Assembly: GCF_019056395.1 (NCBI RefSeq)
Contig: NZ_CP077639.1
Coordinates: 2,792,001 to 2,856,000 of the forward strand
From: Terribacillus sp. DMT04
GTDB lineage: Bacteria > Bacillota > Bacilli > Bacillales > Amphibacillaceae
DNA length: 64,000 bases
Direction of reading: 5' to 3'
The position numbers and the translations under genes were made by a program. Of the stretch, positions 34,426-42,262 are shown piece after piece (positions within the stretch are counted from its first letter, which is position 1; every line of letters starts with the position of its first letter). The notes under the pieces were generated by a model. The model was given only the letters and a program-made list of their open reading frames with translations, did no database searches and was not told where the DNA came from.

Positions 34426-35061
34426 ATGGAGAATCGAAATAACCAACCGCCCGATCGAAAGACGCGTAACTGGAAGAAATATTTTAAAGTTTTAGCTATT
34501 GCTAACGGTATTGTTTTGCTGCTGCTTTTGCTGCTCATTTTTCTGCCAGCTTTCAGTCCGGCTCCAGAGCCGCCAAAAGAAGCACAATTTGACAGTTCTG
34601 ATTCCTCAGAGTTTACAATTAGTTCCACAAAAGCAAACGTAAACGAACTAATCAACGCTTATATCGATAAGGAACTGAATGATAACTCCGATAATTATGC
34701 TGTTGTACTTGGAGATGATGCTGTAGAACTTAGCGGCGGCATTACAGCTTTCGGCATCCGCATCCCATTGAAAATGACGCTAGAGCCCCATGTACAGGAG
34801 AATGGTGATTTAATACTAGAGAATAAAGAAATCTCGCTCGGCAGTCTTTCCTTGCCGAATGATAAGGTTCTCAAGTACATTGATAAATACTACAACATGC
34901 CTGAATGGGTTTCGATCAATCCGGATGAAGAATCCATCTATGTAGCTGTCACGCAAATGGAATTGCAAAATAATCTCCATGTAGAAGTAGAACAATTTAA
35001 CTTGCCGAACGACAATCTCAGCTTTAAGCTGTATGTTCCGAATGACACGATTGGTTTATAA
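34426..35061 (+). CDS. ypmS: YpmS-family (DUF2140) membrane-anchored protein
   Basis: A 211-residue protein with a Lys/Arg-rich cytoplasmic start, one transmembrane segment (about 17-38, a Leu run) and an extracellular DUF2140 domain. Recognisable parts are 'TKANVNELINAYIDKEL', 'AFGIRIPLKMTLEP' and the C-terminal 'FNLPNDNLSFKLYVP'. AGGTG lies 6 bases before the ATG at 34426. It is paired with the YpmR-like hydrolase, suggesting a shared envelope function. The biochemical role is unknown. Confidence 0.88.
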   Translation: MENRNNQPPDRKTRNWKKYFKVLAIANGIVLLLLLLLIFLPAFSPAPEPPKEAQFDSSDSSEFTISSTKANVNELINAYIDKELNDNSDNYAVVLGDDAVELSGGITAFGIRIPLKMTLEPHVQENGDLILENKEISLGSLSLPNDKVLKYIDKYYNMPEWVSINPDEESIYVAVTQMELQNNLHVEVEQFNLPNDNLSFKLYVPNDTIGL

Positions 35062-35095
35062 GAAAAATGCTGGGACTAAAGTGTTATAGCAATTC

Positions 35096-35144
35096 AAAAC
35101 GAACAATTCCTTGTGGTATTAGAACGGAATTGTTCGTTTTTTTT
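35096..35144 (+). terminator. terminator of ypmRS
   Basis: AAAACGAACAATTCC/GGAATTGTTCGTTTT arms with eight T on the plus strand. Confidence 0.88.
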
Positions 35145-35232
35145 ACGGTTTTATGAGTTAGGCTGCCGCTTTGGAAATACACGCTGCTAATTTGGATTAT
35201 CAATCCGTGAATAGGAGTATCCAACTAGCGCA

Positions 35233-35340
35233 GGCAGAATGCGAAGACTCCTGCGGGAACAGCACGTGGTGAAGACCCCGCAGCGACGGTTCTCCGCGAG
35301 GAGGCTGAGGCCGTGCCCACGGAAAGCGAGGTATTCTGCC
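35233..35340. repeat. Bacillaceae-type GC-rich dispersed hairpin element
   Basis: A 108-bp block bounded by GGCAGAAT and ATTCTGCC, with internal CTGCGGG, ACCCCGCAG and GAGGAGGCTGAGG segments. I recognise this pattern from intergenic repeats common in Bacillaceae genomes, though only one copy lies in this window. It fills most of the 345-bp gap between the ypmRS terminator and liaR. No ORF in it is credible. Confidence 0.65.
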
Positions 35341-35406
35341 GGAGCGGCAGTCAGAGCGCAACTTTTTAAAATACTATATACGTTCTTTAGATACCCAGCT
35401 TCTTCT

Positions 35407-36039
35407 TCACTTAAGCATCCCGTTTTCATGGACGTAAATGGCGGCTTGCGTGCGGTCTTGTACTTCGAGTTTGCTCAGGATGTTGCTTACGTGCACTTTT
35501 ACTGTTTTTAACGCGATAAACAGCTCGGAGGCAATCTCTTGATTTGACCTTCCTTTTGCAATTAAATGAAGCACTTCCTGCTCACGGACTGTCAGTGTTT
35601 CATGCAGGGCTGGTGCCTGATTCTTTCGCATTCGCTTCATCACTTTATTCGTCACTTCTGGTTCAAAGACAGCAGAACCATTATATGTAGCTCGGATGGC
35701 TTTGGCAATTTCAGATGCTTTAGATGTTTTCAGCAGATAGCTGGCAGCACCTGCTTCTAAAGCTGGATATACTTTATCATCATCCAAGAAGCTAGTCACG
35801 ACAATCACTTTTGCCTCAGGCCATGCGCTTACAATTAGCTTCGTCGCTTCAATACCGTCCATCTTATCCATTACTAAATCCATCAGAATAATATCCGGAC
35901 GCAAATCGAGTGCAAGCTTTACGGCATCTTCTCCGTTATCAGCTTCTCCTATTACTTCAATATCTGCTTGTGTAGCCAGATATGCAGACACACCGATTCG
36001 AACCATCTCATGATCGTCTACAAAAAGTACTCTGATCAC
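35407..36039 (-). CDS. liaR: response regulator LiaR (NarL family)
   Basis: A 210-residue regulator with a receiver domain (phosphoacceptor Asp54 in '[13 protein letters not shown]', acidic pair Asp8/9, Lys in the SFLDDDK loop region) and a LuxR-type helix-turn-helix ('[22 protein letters not shown]') at about 145-205. It is the last gene of the lia operon and overlaps liaS by 4 bp. In B. subtilis LiaR activates liaIH when lipid II-targeting antibiotics disturb the envelope. Assignment rests on the LiaF-LiaS-LiaR order here. Confidence 0.93.
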   Translation of the reverse strand: MIRVLFVDDHEMVRIGVSAYLATQADIEVIGEADNGEDAVKLALDLRPDIILMDLVMDKMDGIEATKLIVSAWPEAKVIVVTSFLDDDKVYPALEAGAASYLLKTSKASEIAKAIRATYNGSAVFEPEVTNKVMKRMRKNQAPALHETLTVREQEVLHLIAKGRSNQEIASELFIALKTVKVHVSNILSKLEVQDRTQAAIYVHENGMLK

Positions 36040-37079
36040 GCTTCTTCTTCCTCTCTGTCGAGCATTGGAACGCGTACCTCCAACCGTGTACCTTGTTTCG
36101 GCACACTGACCACCCGCAAATGGGCGCCGATTTCCGCGGCCCGCTCCTTCATATTTTGCAAACCGTAAGCTCCTAGTTGTTCTGTGTCCATTTCAAACCC
36201 AATTCCGTCATCTGTAACAAGCAGAATGATGAAGCCATCCCGCTGAAGCAGCTTGATCGCCAAGCTCTCTGCTTTTGCATGACGAAGCGTATTTGAAACA
36301 GATTCTTGCACAATTCGAAACAACTGATCTTCAATGCCCTTTTCTACCGGAAATTCATCCAGCTCCCAGGAAATCGTGAGCGGTACTTTTGCTTGAAGAT
36401 CAACAAGCAGCAAATCCATTCCTTCTTGCAGTGTCTTCCCTTTTAATGCCGCAGGTCTGAGATGAAGCAGCAGTGCCCGCATCTCAAGCTGTGATTGCTG
36501 CACCATTGACTCCAGCTGTTTTAGCGCAATAAGCATAGGTGCATTTTCTTCTTCTGATTCTGTAAGTGCAGAAATCAGCATGGACGCAGCAAATAACTCC
36601 TGGCTGACCGAGTCATGCAGTTCCCGGGCCAAACGATTTCTTTCTTCGGAAACGATTCGCTGCACTTCTTCCTCACGATCAATTACCCGTTCATTAGTCA
36701 GCTTTTGTGCGATTTTCGCTTGTTCATTCATATACAGCTGCAACCGCTCTAGCGCAGTCCACGTATGCTGCAGTTCGGATATACTAAAGCTGCGTTTCTT
36801 CATTGGCTGCTGTCCTTCACGGATGCCTTCTAATTCCTGTGCAGCTTGGTGCCAGCGCCTGCGCCAATACAGACCTGAAAACAGACCAAGCAAAGCACCT
36901 GAAAACAATACAAATACCGGAGCTGCAATGATAAAAGGTACCGAGCTGTCATGTATATTTAAAACTGCCCGCCAATTATTAACGGGGTAATTAAGTACAT
37001 ACAGAACGACTAAACCTGCCAGCATCAAGACACTATACAGCATCCCGAAGACGACATGCCGTTTAACGATATTACTCAT
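36036..37079 (-). CDS. liaS: sensor histidine kinase LiaS
   Basis: A 347-residue HisKA_3-type kinase with two N-terminal membrane helices (about 10-28 and 48-68) and almost no extracellular loop, the intramembrane-sensing arrangement. The phosphoacceptor His is in '[21 protein letters not shown]'; the HATPase region includes '[13 protein letters not shown]' and '[16 protein letters not shown]'. It overlaps liaF and liaR by 4 bp each, so translation is coupled. LiaF is expected to hold it inactive without stress. Confidence 0.93.
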   Translation of the reverse strand: MSNIVKRHVVFGMLYSVLMLAGLVVLYVLNYPVNNWRAVLNIHDSSVPFIIAAPVFVLFSGALLGLFSGLYWRRRWHQAAQELEGIREGQQPMKKRSFSISELQHTWTALERLQLYMNEQAKIAQKLTNERVIDREEEVQRIVSEERNRLARELHDSVSQELFAASMLISALTESEEENAPMLIALKQLESMVQQSQLEMRALLLHLRPAALKGKTLQEGMDLLLVDLQAKVPLTISWELDEFPVEKGIEDQLFRIVQESVSNTLRHAKAESLAIKLLQRDGFIILLVTDDGIGFEMDTEQLGAYGLQNMKERAAEIGAHLRVVSVPKQGTRLEVRVPMLDREEEEA

Positions 37080-37798
37080 ACGCGCACCACCTCCAGCTTG
37101 CCTGCCACTACACTTGTGACAATTTTGACGCGCTGACTGGATTGCTGGTAACCTTTTGTCCGCAGATGAATCACTTTATTCCAGCTGTTCTTTTCTTTAT
37201 GATCAAAGATGGTGACGGAGCCATATACCACCGAATGATGCACATCCACCTCCATATCATACGGAACAACAATCCGGACATTCCCAAGTACTTTTCGTAC
37301 CATCAGCACCGCCTCTTCTTTTGGCAGCACGGTATAATTTAAGTCGATATTCGTATCACCGAGAAAGGCTTGAATGTTTGTGTCCTTCCACTCATATACG
37401 CCGCTTCCAGCAGACTGTGCACCAAACAAGCTGTTTTGGAACAGCGATTTTTGTTCAAATACTTGCTCTTGTTCCGATTCTGTTTGTTCAAAGGATGGAT
37501 GATAAACTTGCGGCTTATCTGCTGTATTATCATGTATCTTAGAAAAGTAATAGATAATACCAGCAGTCAAAACAAGATAAAAAGCGAATGATTGCAATAA
37601 ACTTAAAGCCACAATAGCTATCCCTATCCAAAGCAGTATCGGTTTTTTTCCGGCGGAGAGCCTCCGTCTTCCCAGATAAATAATAAAGATACCAATTCCC
37701 GCGCCAATCAGTACACCTGTGCCTGAAATTAATATTTCAGCAAGGAATACGACTGCGGCAGTAATCAGCAGCCAGCGAACCATATCATTTGGTTTCAC
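37076..37798 (-). CDS. liaF: cell-envelope stress inhibitor LiaF
   Basis: A 240-residue LiaF. Three to four hydrophobic segments fill the first 85 residues ('WLLITAAVVFLAEILISG', 'PILLWIGIAIVALSLLQSF'), then a soluble C-terminal DUF2154-type domain (about 135-240; 'FLGDTNIDLNYTVLPKEEA' and 'VLGNVRIVVPYDMEVDVHHS'). LiaF represses LiaRS in the absence of stress. It lies 88 bp after liaH and overlaps liaS by 4 bp. Confidence 0.92.
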   Translation of the reverse strand: MKPNDMVRWLLITAAVVFLAEILISGTGVLIGAGIGIFIIYLGRRRLSAGKKPILLWIGIAIVALSLLQSFAFYLVLTAGIIYYFSKIHDNTADKPQVYHPSFEQTESEQEQVFEQKSLFQNSLFGAQSAGSGVYEWKDTNIQAFLGDTNIDLNYTVLPKEEAVLMVRKVLGNVRIVVPYDMEVDVHHSVVYGSVTIFDHKEKNSWNKVIHLRTKGYQQSSQRVKIVTSVVAGKLEVVRV

Positions 37799-37886
37799 CT
37801 TAAGGCACCCCTTTCATGCAGCAAGTGTAAACAAGGAAGTCACAGCGTCACCTGTGTCCTTCCTAGATTACCATGTCTCTCCTATT

Positions 37887-38510
37887 TTAACTAGATTTCC
37901 TTTCCAGATTCGCAAGCTTCGCATCCAGCGTCTGTTTGCGATAATCATCATTGACTTTTCGTTCCAGACGATCAATGTATCCCTCTAGATCGTTGAACTT
38001 GCTGGAAACGAATTCGAATTCCGGCTTATTCTTCAACACTTCATTCATACCGCGATGTGCTTTCGCAACATTCTCCCGCTCTGCAAACTCCATTTTCTTT
38101 ACATAAAGATCCTTCAGCTTGTGCTTCATTTGAACGTATTTTTTTTCAAGCTCTTGCAAGTCCGCATTTGCTTTATCCATCATCGCTTTGATTTTGTCTG
38201 CTCGCTCTTGATATTGTATACGTTCATCTTGTGCTTGCTCTGCAAGTTCGGCTTCTTCTTGTTCTGCAGCTAACTTCGCCTGACGTTCTCTTTTATCAGC
38301 CATTGCCTGTGCAGCATGATATTCTTTCGTGAAGTCATGCTTCAGCTGGTACTGCTTTTCAATCAGTTCACGGATCTTCTTCGCCTGCTGCTCACATTGA
38401 CGGATATACTGACTCAGCTGCACCGTCGGATTCTTTTCTTCCTTCTTATCCAAAATCTCGTGAAAATCTGCTGCAACCGCCTGTTTGATTCGTGTAAAGA
38501 TATTTTCCAT
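37887..38510 (-). CDS. liaH: PspA/IM30-family protein LiaH
   Basis: A 207-residue, almost wholly helical protein: 'IFTRIKQAVAADFHEILDK' amphipathic start, long coiled coil (about 40-140) and 'RERENVAKAHRGMNEVLK'-like region. This is the PspA/Vipp1 family that forms rods or rings on damaged membrane. Its place between a LiaI-like anchor and LiaFSR identifies it as LiaH. An AGGAGA-type site precedes the ATG. In B. subtilis this is the main effector of the regulon. Confidence 0.92.
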   Translation of the reverse strand: MENIFTRIKQAVAADFHEILDKKEEKNPTVQLSQYIRQCEQQAKKIRELIEKQYQLKHDFTKEYHAAQAMADKRERQAKLAAEQEEAELAEQAQDERIQYQERADKIKAMMDKANADLQELEKKYVQMKHKLKDLYVKKMEFAERENVAKAHRGMNEVLKNKPEFEFVSSKFNDLEGYIDRLERKVNDDYRKQTLDAKLANLERKSS

Positions 38511-38530
38511 GTGTACCTCTCCTTTTTAAG

Positions 38531-38695
38531 TTAAAATATGTCTCGAATCAGGGCCATCACTGGGATAAGCAAAGCCAATATCGGAATGACCGCCCAAATC
38601 CATGTGTTATCCTTCCAGCCTGGTTTCTGCTGTTTTTTTAATTCTTCTATTTCTAATTCCAACACCCGTACCCGTTGTTCCAAATAATTGTCCAC
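38531..38695 (-). CDS. small single-pass membrane protein within the lia operon
   Basis: A 54-residue protein with a GTG start, AGGAGG 7 bases upstream, a heptad-like charged N-terminus (about 1-24; 'QRVRVLELEIEELKKQQ') and one transmembrane helix (about 31-50). It lies between the LiaI-like gene and liaH, with 17-20 bp to either side, so it is part of the operon. B. subtilis has no such gene at this place. A coiled coil facing the cytoplasm next to a PspA-type protein suggests a membrane docking partner; that is inference. Confidence 0.75.
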   Translation of the reverse strand: MDNYLEQRVRVLELEIEELKKQQKPGWKDNTWIWAVIPILALLIPVMALIRDIF

Positions 38696-38712
38696 TATAC
38701 GCCTCCTTGAAA

Positions 38713-39015
38713 TTAGAGAGTAAAGTCAAACTTCTCTGCTTCTTTATCTTTTTTCCATGCTTTATACATGTAATAAAGAGCAGCCAAAGCAGCCAAACCA
38801 ATCAGCGCTGGCAGGTTGGAAAGCGAGATACAAACCCCAATTCCAATTACGACACCCCAGCCAATCTTGGCGCCAACAGCATCAGTCATAACGAACCTTC
38901 TCAATCCGTAATAACCAACAGCCACACTAATCGCCAATACAAGCAGCGACCCAAGATTCGCCAACAGCACAGCCACCGCAACAACCGCCCCAATAATCAA
39001 CAACACCTTCTTCAT
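38713..39015 (-). CDS. LiaI-like (Lmo0954-type) small membrane protein
   Basis: A 100-residue protein with three or four hydrophobic helices ('KKVLLIIGAVVAVAVLLANL', 'LVLAISVAVGYYGLRRF', 'GWGVVIGIGVCISLS', 'LIGLAALAALYYMYKAW') and a charged C-terminus. It matches the Lmo0954/LiaI group that heads LiaR-controlled operons and anchors LiaH at the membrane. ATG at 39015 is preferred (GGAG 10 bases upstream), though the adjoining TTG at 39018 is possible. A palindrome resembling a LiaR site lies 77 bp upstream. Confidence 0.8.
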   Translation of the reverse strand: MKKVLLIIGAVVAVAVLLANLGSLLVLAISVAVGYYGLRRFVMTDAVGAKIGWGVVIGIGVCISLSNLPALIGLAALAALYYMYKAWKKDKEAEKFDFTL

Positions 39016-39091
39016 CAACCAACAACTCCTTTCATACCCCTAGTCTACCTTTATCCTCAACGCCACATAACGACCTGGAGAGGTAAGTTAG

Positions 39092-39109
39092 ATAAGACTT
39101 TGGTCTTAT
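39092..39109. promoter_or_regulatory. candidate LiaR operator
   Basis: A perfect palindrome ATAAGACTTTGGTCTTAT (7-base arms, 4-base centre) lies 77 bp upstream of the first gene of the lia operon. Spacing and the GAC/GTC half-sites fit the LiaR/VraR/CesR class of boxes as I recall them. No confident -35/-10 pair could be assigned downstream. Confidence 0.5.
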
Positions 39110-39114
39110 GAAAG

Positions 39115-39651
39115 GCGGAAAAAGCCGGTTAGGAACGGAGAAGTAAGGGAGAAAGCCCGAAGGAAGGTGCTTTTCCTTCCGCAGGGATTTATCCCTTACG
39201 GCGCAGTTCCTGGCTTTTGGAGCTAGACATCAAGAAAAGCGGAAAAGACCGTTCAGAAACGAAGCGGTAAGCAAGGGAGCCCGGAGTGGGCGCCATTCCC
39301 ACGCAGGGATTCATTGCTTACAGCGCAGTTTCTGGTCTTTGGAGCTAGACATAAAGAAAAGCGGAAAAGACCGTTCAGAAACGAAGCGGTAAGCAAGGGA
39401 GCCCGGAGTGGGCGCCATTCCCACGCAGGGATTCATTGCTTACAGCGCAGTTTCTGGTCTTTGGAGCTAGACATAAAGAAAAGCGGAAAAGACCGTTCAG
39501 AAACGAAGCGGTAAGCAAGGGAGCCCGGAGTGGGCGCCATTCCCACGCAGGGATTCATTGCTTACAGCGCAGTTTCTGGTCTTTGGAGCTAGACATCAAG
39601 AAAGGCGGAAAAAGCCGGTTAGGAACGGAGAAGTAAGGGAGAAAGCCCGAA
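39115..39651. repeat. tandem array of about 122-bp structured repeats
   Basis: Units start at 39115 (124 bp, diverged), 39239, 39361 and 39483 (each 122 bp, nearly identical) and 39605 (truncated after 47 bp, of the diverged type). Each full unit folds into a long hairpin, for example AAAGACC (39244-39250) with GGTCTTT (39334-39340), then nested AGAAAC/GTTTCT, GTAAGCAA/TTGCTTAC and GTGGG/CCCAC. In the diverged unit the stems are AAAAGCC/GGCTTTT, AGGAAC/GTTCCT, GTAAGGGA/TCCCTTAC and GGAAGG/CCTTCC, so both sides of the stems changed together. ORFs inside the units repeat every 122 bp and are not credible genes. Confidence 0.9.
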
Positions 39652-39653
39652 CT

Positions 39654-39698
39654 ACAAAAAAACATCCATCCGCTTATAAAATAAACGAATGAATGTTT
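39654..39698 (-). terminator. terminator of the zinc-ribbon/acyltransferase operon
   Basis: On the minus strand AAACATTCATTCG pairs with CGGATGGATGTTT using two G-U pairs, followed by seven T. The G-U pairs form only in the minus-strand RNA, so it is directional. Confidence 0.8.
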
Positions 39699-39714
39699 CA
39701 TACGAAAAAAGACA

Positions 39715-40428
39715 CTAAATATGAAATTTACGCTTCATCTTTTCTTTCCATTTCTCTGGTACTGTGTAAGATATAATCAGTAAGACGGCTCCTATTATAA
39801 TGGACAGGATCACATCTCCGGCTGATTGAATAAATACATCTTCTGCATCTAAATAGATCCGCAAGATAAACTCTATTCCGATACAAAGGATGAGCAGGGA
39901 AAAAATAATATAACCACTTTGACGCAGCCAGCTTACATTTACTCTGTAAATAGCGATATTTGCTAGAAACAAGAGTACAGTCAGCACTACTATCGGAATG
40001 GCTATTTCGACGGACCAGCCCGCATATCCATCAATGCCATCGAAACCAATAAGCCCTATGCTAGCTGAAGCAATCAAGACTGTCAGCTTGTTTCGCATAC
40101 GTTTTACATAACCGAAGAATACATGCAGATAACACCAGCTCATCAGTACAGATAAACTGCTGTATAAAGACCACGTTAGCTCACCGTTCAAAGATAGGTC
40201 GACAATTATTGGGACAAGAAAGCCTAGAATCAATAGAATACAGAGAACGCGATATACACTGCGGATGAAGAAATGCAATAAGTTCTCATACAAACTATAA
40301 TAAGCAGGAAAACCATTCGCATCTGACAGTTCTTCGTCACTGAGCACTTTTGGTATATATGTATAACATAGCGGACAAGGTATTTGATCCTTTTCTACAC
40401 TAACACCGCATTTCGGACAGTAGGCCAT
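39715..40428 (-). CDS. zinc-ribbon membrane protein (DUF6320-like)
   Basis: A 237-residue protein with an N-terminal zinc ribbon (Cys4, Cys7, Cys18, Cys21 in MAYCPKCGV and PCPLC) and about six membrane helices between residues 48 and 222, ending in a basic tail (KWKEKMKRKFHI). It starts within a TAATG overlap with the acyltransferase gene upstream, so the two are translated together. I believe this pair corresponds to the DUF6320 protein found next to alcohol-acetyltransferase-like proteins in Firmicutes. Function is unknown; it may present a membrane substrate to the acyltransferase. Confidence 0.72.
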   Translation of the reverse strand: MAYCPKCGVSVEKDQIPCPLCYTYIPKVLSDEELSDANGFPAYYSLYENLLHFFIRSVYRVLCILLILGFLVPIIVDLSLNGELTWSLYSSLSVLMSWCYLHVFFGYVKRMRNKLTVLIASASIGLIGFDGIDGYAGWSVEIAIPIVVLTVLLFLANIAIYRVNVSWLRQSGYIIFSLLILCIGIEFILRIYLDAEDVFIQSAGDVILSIIIGAVLLIISYTVPEKWKEKMKRKFHI

Positions 40429-41681
40429 TAATATGCACTCCTATTTGTCTCTATTTTCACGTGAATGCCTTCTTTAACTAATTTTCGGAAGAACATTCTT
40501 TCTACCAGGCTGTCATTCGATAAACTGCCAAATGTAATATACATGTTCGCTTTGTGACTAATTAACCCTACTTTGATTTTATTACCGATACTAGGTGGCG
40601 GATAAAATTCAAATCGTTCAATATGTTTTTCTACTTCTTGCTCCAGTACTATAAGGCCTAAGTTAGAAATAGAGCTTGTATAATAATTTTCGCCAAATCT
40701 CGCATGCACCATTGGCGAAATCCAATCTTTTACAAATAAAGGCAGCGAACGAAGCAGCATATTACGCTCTCCCCTAACACTGCGAGCAATTAACATTTTA
40801 AGCTGTTTTTCATTTACAAACCGTTTTAGATCGATACTGATGGCTTCAATTATTTCTTGAAAGCTGTACACACCTAATCTAGGATCAATCGTGATTGGCA
40901 CACTAACAAAGAAATTTTGCAGCGTGTCACTTTTAAAGAAATTGCGCAAGTTCACAGGAACATTAATGGAAATTGGTCTTTTCTTATCCGAATTCTTCTG
41001 TTGAATTTCAATTAATGTTTCTGCGTATAAAGCGAGCAAGTAGGTAGTAATCGATGTTTGATGTTGTTTCGCCAGATTCTTTATCGCTTGTGTTTTTACA
41101 TTTCCGGTTGTGACATGATACACACCGCGTTTGTCCAGCCGGATCGGTATTTTATACGCTTTGTCCAACGTTTCCTGATAGCTTGGCACCACTTCCTCGT
41201 AATGCTGAAAGAAAGCATTATCAAGATGGTAGTCTTTCTTGTCTTCACTAACCGACTCAGACACCAAACCTTCTTTTCTTAGATAATTTTTGACGAGAAG
41301 CTTTAAAAATTCAATTCCGCCTGTTCCGTCCGTCAGCATATGAGATAGTTCTAACGAAATCTTTTTATTATAATAGAGCACCCTGTACGGAAACGTGTTT
41401 CGTCCTCTAAAAAATAGATTCGAACAAGGATAATAATATTCTTTCGTCACCACAGGAATAGAGTTTGTCTTTTCAAAGTAATACCAAAACACGCCTCGTT
41501 TTACAACGACTTTGAATGAGGCAACTTCTTCTAACGTCTCTTCCAGTGCTTCTTGCAGCAATTCTCCATTAATACTGATATACAGATTGACTGAAAGACG
41601 AAAAACGGTAGATACTCTGGATGTAACAGTTGATGCATATAGTTTCCCAGCGCTATCTAGTTTGTACCAATCTGTTTTCAT
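40428..41681 (-). CDS. HxxxDG acyltransferase (condensation/alcohol acetyltransferase-like)
   Basis: A 417-residue two-lobed protein of the CoA-dependent/condensation-domain acyltransferase superfamily. The catalytic motif is HMLTDG (His114, Asp118, Gly119) in 'LELSHMLTDGTGGIEF'; the second lobe has 'SINVPVNLRNFF' and 'YTSSISNLGLIVL' near the DFGWG-like position. No carrier-protein or synthetase genes are adjacent, so it is not part of a visible peptide synthetase. It probably transfers acyl groups to an alcohol or lipid at the membrane together with the coupled zinc-ribbon protein. A 16-bp palindrome lies upstream. Confidence 0.75.
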   Translation of the reverse strand: MKTDWYKLDSAGKLYASTVTSRVSTVFRLSVNLYISINGELLQEALEETLEEVASFKVVVKRGVFWYYFEKTNSIPVVTKEYYYPCSNLFFRGRNTFPYRVLYYNKKISLELSHMLTDGTGGIEFLKLLVKNYLRKEGLVSESVSEDKKDYHLDNAFFQHYEEVVPSYQETLDKAYKIPIRLDKRGVYHVTTGNVKTQAIKNLAKQHQTSITTYLLALYAETLIEIQQKNSDKKRPISINVPVNLRNFFKSDTLQNFFVSVPITIDPRLGVYSFQEIIEAISIDLKRFVNEKQLKMLIARSVRGERNMLLRSLPLFVKDWISPMVHARFGENYYTSSISNLGLIVLEQEVEKHIERFEFYPPPSIGNKIKVGLISHKANMYITFGSLSNDSLVERMFFRKLVKEGIHVKIETNRSAY

Positions 41682-41791
41682 ACAAAAATCATCCTTTGAT
41701 ACTTGCTGTTTTTATATCTGCTACGTTTATGTCTGCTACATTTCTTACAAAGCAGCTTTATGTATCCTGTACCCTATCCGTTTTATAACCA

Positions 41792-41807
41792 TTATAAGTG
41801 CTTATAA
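41792..41807. promoter_or_regulatory. palindromic candidate operator upstream of the acyltransferase operon
   Basis: TTATAAGTGCTTATAA has 7-base arms around TG and overlaps TATAAT (minus strand), the likely -10. It lies about 110 bp upstream of the start. Otherwise the gap 41682-41958 shows no gene. Confidence 0.4.
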
Positions 41808-41958
41808 ACACGTTTCTATCTCACTGTTGTTAAATTGTACTACAATGCTTCATGTTTACGGTAACATATGTATAGTTTAACCAAAGAATTTCTTCATCTC
41901 TCCCAAGAAGAACAAAGCAAAAAAATAAGCACCTTGTGTTCTGGTACTCATGCTAATC

Positions 41959-42207
41959 TCATTTCTCTATCTCAATTTCATGGAATAGATTGTGATCTTT
42001 AACTGATTCCTCTAGATGATCTGCACCTTTTTCAACAGGAATCTCATAGGAGACATCCTCTTTTTCTGTACGTACAATCATATTGTTATCATACAACTTT
42101 GTGTCTTCCTCTACTATCACATCTGTCAATACATCTTGTACTGTTGCGCTTTGGTAATATGCTTTCTCTCCACAAGCTGTCAGCGTTAAGATAGCCCTGG
42201 TTTTAAT
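41959..42207 (-). pseudogene. degenerate lipoprotein gene with ATT in place of a start codon
   Basis: GGAGG is followed 5 bases later by ATT AAA ACC, giving (I)KTRAILTLTACGEK and 70 further residues rich in Asp, Glu and Val. This looks like a lipoprotein (TACG lipobox) that lost its ATG and part of the hydrophobic signal, which is too short at about 11 residues. An upstream ATG at 42219 is in frame but lacks a ribosome site. It follows the YhgE-like gene by 55 bp and may once have been its operon partner. Confidence 0.5.
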
Positions 42208-42262
42208 AGTAACCTCCATAAAAACAAGCCACTCATCCTTTATGGAGAGCGGCCTAATCAAG

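Noticed and set aside
39239-39604. Direct repeats that might be a CRISPR array
   Set aside because: Units are 122 bp, contiguous, internally palindromic and have no unique spacers or cas genes.
39314-39636. Repeated ORFs of 66 residues inside the 122-bp units
   Set aside because: They recur with the DNA period, have no ribosome site and lie across hairpin stems; they follow from the repeat, not from coding.
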